From: an uncultured Prevotellaceae bacterium
GTDB taxonomy: Bacteria; Bacteroidota; Bacteroidia; Bacteroidales; Bacteroidaceae
Direction of reading: 5' to 3'
DNA: 8,048 bases
Assembly: GCA_947306845.1 (NCBI GenBank)
Contig: CAMZHP010000143.1
Location: 1 to 8,048, forward strand
A program made the translations under genes and the position numbers. The stretch's first letter is position 1; the number at the start of each line of letters is the position of its first letter. A model generated the notes under the pieces. The model was not told where the DNA came from. It did no database searches and was given only the letters and a program-made list of their open reading frames with translations. Positions 1 to 7,355 of this stretch are shown piece after piece.

Positions 1-1253
1 ACGTAATGAGAATTGCGATAGTCGTCTTTCATTTTCAACCTGCGCTCGGCTGCATTCAGGCGAAGTTTCTTGGCACGATCCAATTCCGATTGTGTAAAGC
101 CGTGCTGGCGTGCACGTTCGGCCACGCCCACCGCACTGATGATGCCACCAAGGATGTTGTCTTGCTTGCAACTGATGCTCAGCGAGAAGGCGTCCTTTGT
201 TCGACTGAGGAAAAATTGAGAGGCGCGCCCTGTTGCACTCTGATAAGGTGATATTGGTTGTTGGCGCAACTCTACCAAACGGTCGTTCAGCATGGTGCTG
301 ATAAGTCCGTCAATATAGCTATCTCGCAGGTATTTCTTACTGTTCTTCTCATTGTCGGGCGTTGCATCCCGTTTCTGGTAGATGTGACAGAGCACGATAG
401 GCTGTTCCTTATCCTTTTCGATGTCGATAATCATCTTCTCATTGTCACCTACAGGATAGTAGATGCGCTCTGCTGCATTCTTTGGCATGGGAATGGAGGA
501 GAACACCTTCTTGATTTTCCGTTCCATCTTATCGACATCAATGTCTCCCACCACAATGATAGCCTGCAAGTCAGGACGATACCACTTATGATAGTAGTCG
601 CGAAGGTCTTGATAGGGGAAGTTGTCGACGATATCCATTGAACCGATGGGTAAGCAGTCTTCATACTTGGTACCCCGATACACCTTCGGCATCGCCAGCT
701 CCTGCAATCGCTGCACCGCCCTGCCGGCACGTCGGGTGCGCCACTCCTCATGGATGACACCACGCTCTTTGTCTATCTCTTCGTCTTCCAGAAGTAGATA
801 GTGGCTCCAGTCGTGGAGCACTAGAAGGCATGAGTCGATGATACCCTCACGCTTCAGAGGAGCAGAGCCGATGTGATATACTGTCTGGTCAATCGAGGTG
901 TAGGCATTCAGGTTGGCACCAAACTTCACGCCAATGGTCTCACACCAAGGAACGATACCCAGACGCTTGCCCTTGCCGGGGAAATTCTTGGTTCCGTTGA
1001 AGGCCATGTGCTCAAGGAAGTGGGCCAGTCCGCGCTGACGGGGCTCTTCAAGGATGCTGCCCACACGCTGGGCGATGTAAAAATCTGCCAGTCCTGCCTC
1101 TTTCGCATGATGGCGGATGTAATAGGTCATTCCGTTTTTCAATTGCCCCTTACGGATGGCGGGGTCTTGTGGCAATTGCTGAGCAAAGGCTATCAAGGCC
1201 ATCCCCCAAAGTAATGAGGTCGTCAATAGATGCTTCTTCATCATATTCATCAT
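1..1253 (-). CDS. M16 family (insulinase/pitrilysin-like) zinc peptidase, N-terminal part, truncated by window edge
   Basis: This is a secreted metallopeptidase of family M16, which degrades peptides in the cell envelope; the substrate is unknown. The 417 visible codons begin with a signal peptide (residues 1-24, lysines at 6-7, hydrophobic core, cleavage after Ala-Phe-Ala). The inverted zinc motif HxxEH is intact at 78-82 (His78, Glu81, His82). The glutamate-rich segment 156-170, ending EEW, should supply the third zinc ligand. NAYTS at 116-120 and the GDID turn at 236-239, which closes the first M16 domain, are typical. Residues from about 260 to the edge begin the second domain. Bacteroidetes homologues are usually about 930-950 residues, so more than half lies outside the window. 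Met codons at 1253, 1250, 1244 and 1241 are all possible starts; I chose the first. It is transcribed away from the outer-membrane operon, so a shared function is only a guess. The family call is firm. Confidence 0.95.
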   Translation of the reverse strand, partial: MMNMMKKHLLTTSLLWGMALIAFAQQLPQDPAIRKGQLKNGMTYYIRHHAKEAGLADFYIAQRVGSILEEPRQRGLAHFLEHMAFNGTKNFPGKGKRLGIVPWCETIGVKFGANLNAYTSIDQTVYHIGSAPLKREGIIDSCLLVLHDWSHYLLLEDEEIDKERGVIHEEWRTRRAGRAVQRLQELAMPKVYRGTKYEDCLPIGSMDIVDNFPYQDLRDYYHKWYRPDLQAIIVVGDIDVDKMERKIKKVFSSIPMPKNAAERIYYPVGDNEKMIIDIEKDKEQPIVLCHIYQKRDATPDNEKNSKKYLRDSYIDGLISTMLNDRLVELRQQPISPYQSATGRASQFFLSRTKDAFSLSISCKQDNILGGIISAVGVAERARQHGFTQSELDRAKKLRLNAAERRLKMKDDYRNSHY

Positions 1254-1342
1254 TTCATTAAATATTCAACTTTTCCCTGACTCGCTTCCGCTTGAAATGA
1301 CTCATAAAGAATCCTGTCCTTCGTCAGCTTGTCTTCGCACAT
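1250..1342 (-). CDS. Possible 30-aa leader peptide upstream of the M16 peptidase
   Basis: A 31-codon frame (30 residues plus TGA) fills almost the whole leader of the M16 gene. Its ATG at 1342-1340 lies only about 9 bases after the TAnnTTTG element, so it would be nearly leaderless. Its stop overlaps the peptidase start in an ATGA arrangement (1253-1250), the classic geometry of translational coupling. The peptide begins MCEDKLTKDR, is charged, and has no signal peptide or membrane segment. I recognise no family. A frame this short stays open by chance fairly often, so this is a hypothesis about a regulatory or coupling uORF, not an established gene. Confidence 0.25.
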   Translation of the reverse strand: MCEDKLTKDRILYESFQAEASQGKVEYLMK

Positions 1343-1350
1343 TCAGGGTA

Positions 1351-1381
1351 CAAAGGTACGAAATATAAAACGCTTCTCAAA
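1351..1381 (-). promoter_or_regulatory. Bacteroidetes-type promoter for the M16 peptidase
   Basis: Read on the minus strand, TTTG (1381-1378) is followed by exactly 19 bp and then TACCTTTG (1358-1351). This matches the -33 / -7 consensus TTTG, N19-21, TAnnTTTG of the Bacteroidetes primary sigma factor. Transcription should begin near 1343-1346, giving a leader of about 90 nt before the peptidase start. The -7 element sits inside GTACAAAGGTAC, flanked by two GTAC tetramers. Confidence 0.75.
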
Positions 1382-1397
1382 TCCCCATTTTTAGGTA

Positions 1398-1428
1398 TTT
1401 GTCATTCCCTGATTTCTTGATACTTTTG
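1398..1428 (+). promoter_or_regulatory. Bacteroidetes-type promoter for the TonB receptor operon
   Basis: TTTG (1398-1401), a 19-bp spacer and TACTTTTG (1421-1428) match the Bacteroidetes TTTG / TAnnTTTG consensus exactly. The expected transcription start is about 1433-1435, leaving a 5' leader of only about a dozen bases before the ATG at 1447. That leaves no room for a riboswitch or attenuator, so control is probably at initiation. The promoter also shows that the in-frame TTG at 1399 cannot be the start codon, because it lies inside the -33 element. Confidence 0.75.
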
Positions 1429-1436
1429 CAGCCCAT

Positions 1437-1448
1437 ATTATTAATAAT
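1437..1448. repeat. 12-bp perfect AT-only palindrome overlapping the receptor start codon
   Basis: ATTATTAATAAT is its own reverse complement. It lies between the predicted transcription start and the ATG of the TonB receptor, with its last two bases inside that ATG. The position suits a repressor operator, and the AT-rich dyad loosely resembles iron-regulator boxes. An AT-only palindrome in an AT-rich start region can also arise by chance, and no second copy is seen by the divergent promoter. Confidence 0.25.
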
Positions 1449-4410
1449 GAACAAGCGATTATCTAACATATTGTTTTTCCTGATGTTGTTAGCCAAAGGT
1501 GTTTCTGCACAAGTGACTTTGGCAGGCAAGGTGGTCAGCCATGCCAACAACCAACCCATAGAATTTGCCAGTATCCTGATATCAGAAAGTGGACTATGGG
1601 CCATCACCGACGAGAACGGCCAGTTCACCATTAATGGTATTGACAAGGGAATGATAACTCTGACTGTGCAATGTTTAGGGTATCAGAAGCTAAGTAGGTC
1701 GGTGACACTGACTGACAACATCACCAACCTGACACTCAAGCTCAAGGCCGACAACCTGATGTTGGATGAGGTTACGGTAACTGCCAGACGAAAGCGAGAC
1801 GAGGCGACCACTTCCTATACCATCGACCGCACGGCATTGGACAACCAGCAGATACTCAATGTCGGTGAGATACAGACTTTGCTGCCTGGTGGCAAGAGCA
1901 ACAACCCCACTCTGATGAACGACGATAGGATGGCTCTGCGAAGTAGTGCCCAAGAGAAAGGCAATGCCTCCTTCGGTACTGCCATTGAGGTGGATGGCAT
2001 GCGCATGGACAACAACGCCAGCATCGGAGAGACAGCAGGTACCTCGACACGAACCATCAGTTCGTCGAACATTGAGAGTGTTGAAGTGGTGACAGGCATT
2101 CCCTCTGTAGAGTATGGCGACTTGTCGAACGGCATCGTCAAGGTCAGCACACGCAAGGGCAAATCGCCTTTCATCGTTGAGGGGAAACTCAACCAACACA
2201 CTCGCCAGATAGCATTGAACAAAGGATTCAATCTGGGTAGGAACAAAGGGGTATTGAACACCTCTCTTGAGCATGCCCGTTCGTTCAGCAATGCTGCCTC
2301 ACCACATACGGCATACCAGCGAAACATCTTGAGCCTGCACTATATGAAGAGTTTCATGCAGCAGACCTCTCCGCTAACCTTGAATATAGGACTGACAGGC
2401 AATGTCGGCGGCTATGATTCCAAAGCCGATCCTGATGAGGAACTCGACGACTACTCGAAACAGCGCGACAATGCCTTCCGTGGAAACATGGAAATCAACT
2501 GGCTGCTGAACAAACGTTGGCTGACAAACCTGTCATTTCACGCTTCATTTTCCTATTCTGACAAGAAGGCAGAATATTACTCCCACGCCAACAGTGCCTC
2601 CACACAGCCCTATATCCATACTAAAGAAGAGGGGTATTTTATCGCACAGCCATTCTCTTCTTCTATGACCGACGGCATCATACTCGGTCCTACAGGATAC
2701 TGGAATGTGCTGCGCTACAGCGACTCGAAGCCTCTCAACTGGAACCTTCGACTCAAAGGAGAGTTGAATCGTCACGTCGGTTCCGTGACCAGCCACACGA
2801 TGGTAGGCACCGAATATACCGGCAGCCGCAACAACGGACGTGGCACCTACTATGACGACATGCGCTATGCTCCCACGTGGCGTGAATACCGCTATGACGA
2901 CCTGCCTTCATTGCACAATTTTGCTCTATATGCAGAGGAGAAAGTCATCATACCCGTCTCCCGGCTCTCCACCTTTGAATTGACAGTGGGATTGCGCAAT
3001 GATATGACGATGATCAGTGGCTCCGACTATGGCATGGTGAATAGCTTCTCTCCACGTTTGAACAACCGCTACATCTTTTGGAGAAACCGCCACGAACATT
3101 GGATTCAAGACCTGAGCATCCATGCTGGTTGGGGCAAAAGTGTCAAACTGCCTTCCTTCCAAGTGCTCTATCCATCACCATCCTATAGTGACCATCTGGC
3201 TTTTGCCTCACCCAGTACAGACACCAACACTTCGTTCTATGCCTATCACACCCATCCAAGCAAAGCTGTTTACAATCCTGACTTGAGGTGGCAATACACC
3301 CTGCAAACCGACGTGGGCTTGGAGATGAACATCAAGGGAACGCATATCTCCCTGTCGGCATTCCATCACCAGACACGCAACCCTTACATGGCCACCAGTA
3401 TCTACACACCTTTCGCCTATCAATACACACCACCTGCCGCACTCGAAGGGGTGGCGATTCCTTTGGAGGAACGCATCTACGACATTGACCGAAAGACGGG
3501 ATTGGTGACCGTTTCCTCTCAAGGCAAAGACGAACAACAGTTATCGGGCATCACCCGTCGCACCTATCTGACCAACACCAAATATGTCAATGCCTCGCCT
3601 CTGAATCGTTATGGGGTGGAATGGATCATCGATCTGCAACAGATCAAGGCCTTGCGCACCTCTCTCCGATTTGACGGCAATTATTATTATTACAAGGGCA
3701 TCGATGATGTGTTGTTTGCCGATATCCCAGCCAGCGGCCTGACCATGAGTGACGGCCAACCCTATCAGTATGTGGGCTACTATAGGGGAAGCAGTGCCAC
3801 CTCTGCCAGTTACACAGCCAATGCCGCCGTTGCCAACGGAAGCCTGTCGAAACAATTGAACCTGAACACGACCGTCACCACCCACATTCCCAAGATCCGA
3901 CTGGTAGTGGCTCTGCGAATAGAGGCTTCGCTTTATAACTATCATAGGCAACTGAGCGAGTTTGAAGATGGCTGTCGGGGTATTGTGCTGACAGATAACA
4001 GCCAGTTTGCAGGCACTCCCTTTGACGGCCACAGCAAGGACCAGTATATAGCCGTCTATCCGGATTATTACTCAACTTGGGAACATCCTGACGAGCGCAT
4101 TCCCTTCGAGGAGATGTTCCTTTGGGCAAAAGACAATGCTCCCTCGCTTTACAGCGACCTTTCAAAGCTCGTGGTTCGCTCCAACTATCCCTACGTCATG
4201 AACCCCAACCGCATCAGCAGCTATTACTCAGCCAATCTCAGCATCACAAAGGAACTGGGAGACCATATCAGCCTGTCGTTCTATGCCAACAACTTTTTCA
4301 ATACCATGAGGACAATCCATAGTAGCCAGACCGACTTGGAAACATCCCTTTTCTCAAGTGGATATGTACCCAGTTATTATTATGGACTTTCATTAAGATT
4401 CAAACTATGA
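1447..4410 (+). CDS. TonB-dependent outer-membrane receptor, CarboxypepD_reg-like N-terminus, not SusC type
   Basis: This is a 987-residue TonB-dependent receptor that would import a ligand across the outer membrane using TonB/ExbBD energy. A signal peptide covers residues 1-21 (cleavage after Val-Ser-Ala). Residues about 22-105 form a CarboxypepD_reg-like beta-sandwich. DEVTVTARR at 107-115 marks the switch to the plug, which runs to about 236 and contains the VDGMRMD turn and a SVEYGDLSNG stretch. The rest is a beta-barrel rich in Tyr, Asn and Ser, ending in an LSLRFKL-type terminal strand. Residues about 839-935, acidic and aromatic, look like a long surface loop before the last strands. 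The SusC signature is absent and no SusD follows. The ATG at 1447 is chosen because it gives a clean signal peptide just after the promoter; the reading frame also opens upstream at a TTG inside the promoter. Its stop overlaps the next gene by 4 bp (ATGA). Substrate unknown. Confidence 0.95.
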   Translation: MNKRLSNILFFLMLLAKGVSAQVTLAGKVVSHANNQPIEFASILISESGLWAITDENGQFTINGIDKGMITLTVQCLGYQKLSRSVTLTDNITNLTLKLKADNLMLDEVTVTARRKRDEATTSYTIDRTALDNQQILNVGEIQTLLPGGKSNNPTLMNDDRMALRSSAQEKGNASFGTAIEVDGMRMDNNASIGETAGTSTRTISSSNIESVEVVTGIPSVEYGDLSNGIVKVSTRKGKSPFIVEGKLNQHTRQIALNKGFNLGRNKGVLNTSLEHARSFSNAASPHTAYQRNILSLHYMKSFMQQTSPLTLNIGLTGNVGGYDSKADPDEELDDYSKQRDNAFRGNMEINWLLNKRWLTNLSFHASFSYSDKKAEYYSHANSASTQPYIHTKEEGYFIAQPFSSSMTDGIILGPTGYWNVLRYSDSKPLNWNLRLKGELNRHVGSVTSHTMVGTEYTGSRNNGRGTYYDDMRYAPTWREYRYDDLPSLHNFALYAEEKVIIPVSRLSTFELTVGLRNDMTMISGSDYGMVNSFSPRLNNRYIFWRNRHEHWIQDLSIHAGWGKSVKLPSFQVLYPSPSYSDHLAFASPSTDTNTSFYAYHTHPSKAVYNPDLRWQYTLQTDVGLEMNIKGTHISLSAFHHQTRNPYMATSIYTPFAYQYTPPAALEGVAIPLEERIYDIDRKTGLVTVSSQGKDEQQLSGITRRTYLTNTKYVNASPLNRYGVEWIIDLQQIKALRTSLRFDGNYYYYKGIDDVLFADIPASGLTMSDGQPYQYVGYYRGSSATSASYTANAAVANGSLSKQLNLNTTVTTHIPKIRLVVALRIEASLYNYHRQLSEFEDGCRGIVLTDNSQFAGTPFDGHSKDQYIAVYPDYYSTWEHPDERIPFEEMFLWAKDNAPSLYSDLSKLVVRSNYPYVMNPNRISSYYSANLSITKELGDHISLSFYANNFFNTMRTIHSSQTDLETSLFSSGYVPSYYYGLSLRFKL

Positions 4411-5729
4411 GGAAAATATTGTTTTGTGTATGCCTCATCTGCCTGTTGTCCTGCTGCAAAGACGACGGGGTGCCTACCATGGATGACGTTTCATTGGGAC
4501 AAGTAACCGTCAGCCTGACTGGACTAGAAGGCGACGTCCAAGACTACGACGTTACATTGCGCAATACGCAGACAGGCAGCATCTTTACGGCAAAGACCGA
4601 TGACACAGGAAAGGCTTCATTCACTACGACACCTGGCATTTACGAAGCTAGCGCCACCGGCCATTATGCCGATGAGGGAATTGCCTACAGCTATAATGGA
4701 ACTGCCGGACAAATTGTAATTCGTCGGGGTGAGACCGTCAACATCATCATCACGATGAAAGGCATTGTGCGCAGTCAGGTCATCATCAAGGAACTCTACA
4801 ACGGAGGGTGTTTGGCCGATGACGGCACCACAAAATACCAGTTCGACAAGTACGTGATACTCTACAATAACAGTTCACAATCAGCCTCGTTAAACAATCT
4901 CTGCTTTGGGTTTCTGACTCCCTACAACGCCCAGTCCAACAATAACAACTACAATGCAGAAGGTCGGCTGACATACGAGACAGAGAATTTCACGCCCGTG
5001 CTCGACGGCATATGGTATTTCCCTTCCACACTCGTCATCGAACCGTATGCGCAGGTGGTGGTCAACATACATGGTGCCATCGACAACAGCCAGTCATACA
5101 GCCAGTCCGTTAACTTCGCCAACCCTGATTATTACTGCATGTACGACCCTGAAAGTGGGTACATCAATTCCAAATATTATCCCACACCATCGGGTGTCAT
5201 TCCCAGCAACCACTATTTGAAAGCCTTCCGGTGGAGTCAGAGCAACGCCTGGCCATTGAGTGTCACCTCACCAGCCTTGCTGTTGTTCCAGACACAAGGA
5301 GTATCGCCAGCTGATTACGCATCACAAGTCGACAATATCTGGTACGATGGTGGCGAAGTGAAGCAGACCAAACAGTGTCTGAAGATTCCCAACCAATGGA
5401 TAGTAGATGCCATCGAAGTGTTTTCCTCCGGCTATAAGGACAGTAGTGTGAAACGTCTCACCGCCGATATCGATGCCGGCTACGTATGGCTCACCAACTA
5501 TCAGGGACATTCGCTATACCGCAGCGTCGATCAGACTGCCACCGAGGCATTGCCCGAGAACGAGGGAAAACTTGTCTATGGCTACTCCTTAGGAGTCGAC
5601 GGCTCAAAAGATCCCAGCGGCATAGATGCTGAAGCTTCTATCAGAAACGGTGCTCACATCGTCTATCAGGACACCAACAATTCAATAAACGATTTCCACG
5701 AACGCCAAATATGCTCATTAAGAAAATAG
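4407..5729 (+). CDS. DUF4876-type surface lipoprotein
   Basis: This is a 440-residue lipoprotein that I recognise as the DUF4876 type, a Bacteroidetes family of unknown function. The N-terminus has Arg-Lys at 2-3, a hydrophobic stretch and a lipobox LLSC with the lipidated cysteine at 16. The next residues, CKDD, place Lys-Asp-Asp at +2 to +4, matching the lipoprotein export signal that sends lipoproteins to the cell surface. Residues about 31-115 look like a small Ig/CNA-B-like beta-sandwich. From about 125 (IIKELYNGG, then YVILYNNSS) the sequence resembles a lamin-tail (LTD-like) fold, and the protein ends with a conserved-looking TNNSINDF segment. The start overlaps the receptor stop as ATGA, suggesting coupled translation, and the end overlaps the next gene by 19 bp. 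By analogy with SusD it may sit over the receptor as a ligand-binding partner; that is inference. Confidence 0.85.
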   Translation: MRKILFCVCLICLLSCCKDDGVPTMDDVSLGQVTVSLTGLEGDVQDYDVTLRNTQTGSIFTAKTDDTGKASFTTTPGIYEASATGHYADEGIAYSYNGTAGQIVIRRGETVNIIITMKGIVRSQVIIKELYNGGCLADDGTTKYQFDKYVILYNNSSQSASLNNLCFGFLTPYNAQSNNNNYNAEGRLTYETENFTPVLDGIWYFPSTLVIEPYAQVVVNIHGAIDNSQSYSQSVNFANPDYYCMYDPESGYINSKYYPTPSGVIPSNHYLKAFRWSQSNAWPLSVTSPALLLFQTQGVSPADYASQVDNIWYDGGEVKQTKQCLKIPNQWIVDAIEVFSSGYKDSSVKRLTADIDAGYVWLTNYQGHSLYRSVDQTATEALPENEGKLVYGYSLGVDGSKDPSGIDAEASIRNGAHIVYQDTNNSINDFHERQICSLRK

Positions 5730-7321
5730 CCATCAGCCTGTTTTTATGCATGCTGGTTTTATGCACCAATGCCCAGGACTCACTTCTGCTACGTGACATC
5801 AAGTTTGTCAGCCAGAGTGATCCGTGGCTGAATCATCGAAACGCGGCTGCACTCACTCGTTTTTCCGCCAACAACATCGTCAAGACAGAGGTATCTGTTG
5901 ACAAAGGAAATGGCGGGTTGGTAGATTATTCCGATTCACGCAACACGTTGGCTGCTGATGGCAATGTGGAATCGTTTTATCGCCTGAGTTCGCGAGTCGT
6001 GACCTATGGAACCATCAGTTATACCGGCTGGTCGGGACGCGACATGACAGGCTCTGCCTTCATGCAGGAACGTTTGCCTTTCAATCTGGTTGAAGACTCA
6101 TTGACCAATCCTGGCAAGAAGCATCGTGATACCTATCATTTGATAGGAGCTTTAGGTGTCGATGTACATCAAGGCATCTCTGTGGGAGCACGCATGGACT
6201 ATACCTCTTCCAACTATGCCAAATACAAGGATTTGCGTCATCAAAACAAACTGATGGACATGAAACTGACCTTGGGAGGATTCCTTCCTCTGCTGAAAGG
6301 GTTGAGCATAGGAGCCGACTATACTTATCATCGCCAGACAGAGAGCGTAGCCTTCGGCACTTACGGCAAAAGCGAACGGGTGTATAAGACGCTCATTGAT
6401 TATGGTGCCTTCATGGGACGTGTGGAACAATTCGGAAACGAGGGATATACTGACAAAGCGCGTGAAATGCCACTTTTCGAGGAAAGCCATGGAGCTTCCA
6501 TTCAAACAGAGGTCACACCCACAGACAGACTGTCCTTCTTTGGCAGTTTCATCTTCAGCAGTGGCGATGGTTATTATGGCAGAAAGTCACCTTATACAGC
6601 CACCTACACAAAGCACAAACGAAACATCACCGAAACAAGTTTTACGGTTACCTACCAGCCTTTGTCTCATACATCTAGGTTCTGCCTCGACATCTCCTAT
6701 CAAACTGAAAAACTAAGCAATCGAGCAGAGACCTTCCGCGAACTCACCAATACAAGTGGAGCCAACTATTATGAATATTACGATGCGGTCGAAACAGGAA
6801 CCAAAAAGTGGAACGATATTGCCATAGGGCTGACCACCCAACAGGGCATTCGTGGAGAACTCCCTGGATGGGAATTGGCTGCTATTTACCAATGCAATCA
6901 ACGTCAGCAATCAGCATTCCTCTATCCGTTCTACAGATATCAGTCGCTAAAAATCAACCGTCTGATGCTTTGTGCTGCGCATAACTTGATTGGCCAGAAG
7001 GGGGTATGGACGTTCTCTCTGAAGACAGCCTATCAGAACGGTTTTGGCGCCCCTTTCCAAGACGGAACATTTGTAGAACCAAGCCAGAAACAGGAGGCAC
7101 CAGCCACTATGGATGCTTTCCTCTTTCGTGAATACCGATACCTGACAGCAAAACATTATCTTGTAGGCGGCGGCGTTCAATATGCGTTTGTCTTTCCCCG
7201 TACCCGTTTGAAGACCCATGCACGTTTGGCATTTGACTACCACACCACCAATCAAGAAAATGTCTATACCCAAGGCAATGACCATACCCATGTGACATTG
7301 GCTGTTGGGTGTACGCTATGA
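5711..7321 (+). CDS. DUF6850-type outer-membrane beta-barrel protein
   Basis: This is a 536-residue protein that I recognise as the DUF6850 family of outer-membrane beta-barrels, function unknown. A signal peptide (1-21, cleavage after Thr-Asn-Ala) is followed by LLLRDIKFV and SDPWL at 36-40, which are typical of the family. The remainder alternates Tyr/Phe-rich strands with turns, including an RKSPYT segment near the middle, and ends with a short hydrophobic strand (HVTLAVGCTL), as expected for a barrel. There is no TonB box or plug, so it is not a second TonB receptor. Cys18 in the signal peptide is preceded by Leu, which is not allowed in a lipobox. The ATG at 5711 lies 19 bp before the stop of the lipoprotein gene; this start is required because the next Met (residue 14) would destroy the signal peptide. 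It could be a passive channel, a partner barrel of the receptor or an anchoring protein. Confidence 0.85.
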   Translation: MLIKKIAISLFLCMLVLCTNAQDSLLLRDIKFVSQSDPWLNHRNAAALTRFSANNIVKTEVSVDKGNGGLVDYSDSRNTLAADGNVESFYRLSSRVVTYGTISYTGWSGRDMTGSAFMQERLPFNLVEDSLTNPGKKHRDTYHLIGALGVDVHQGISVGARMDYTSSNYAKYKDLRHQNKLMDMKLTLGGFLPLLKGLSIGADYTYHRQTESVAFGTYGKSERVYKTLIDYGAFMGRVEQFGNEGYTDKAREMPLFEESHGASIQTEVTPTDRLSFFGSFIFSSGDGYYGRKSPYTATYTKHKRNITETSFTVTYQPLSHTSRFCLDISYQTEKLSNRAETFRELTNTSGANYYEYYDAVETGTKKWNDIAIGLTTQQGIRGELPGWELAAIYQCNQRQQSAFLYPFYRYQSLKINRLMLCAAHNLIGQKGVWTFSLKTAYQNGFGAPFQDGTFVEPSQKQEAPATMDAFLFREYRYLTAKHYLVGGGVQYAFVFPRTRLKTHARLAFDYHTTNQENVYTQGNDHTHVTLAVGCTL

Positions 7322-7355
7322 AAAATGATAAAACCAACCAACACAAAAGATAACA

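Noticed and set aside
258..1214. Plus-strand ORFs of 127 and 113 codons at 258-641 and 873-1214
   Set aside because: They are antisense to the M16 peptidase, whose HxxEH motif and domain pattern clearly identify the coding strand. They have no recognisable motifs.
1399..1446. In-frame upstream TTG start adding 16 residues to the TonB receptor
   Set aside because: The TTG lies inside the -33 element and upstream of the predicted transcription start, and the extension would put a second hydrophobic stretch before a clean signal peptide beginning at 1447.
1690..2327. Minus-strand ORFs of 194 and 170 codons inside the receptor gene
   Set aside because: They are antisense shadows of the plug region and overlap each other in different frames, with no promoter or recognisable domain.
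1447..5729. Canonical SusC/SusD polysaccharide utilisation locus
   Set aside because: The receptor lacks the SusC signature, the lipoprotein is not SusD-like, and no glycoside hydrolase or dedicated regulator is present in the window.
5711..5752. Later start (Met14) for the DUF6850 protein to avoid overlapping the upstream gene
   Set aside because: It would remove the lysines and most of the hydrophobic core of the signal peptide, which an outer-membrane barrel needs.
7322..7355. Terminator or separate promoter between the barrel gene and the last gene
   Set aside because: The 34-bp gap is A-rich with no inverted repeat and no TAnnTTTG element, so read-through from the operon is more likely.
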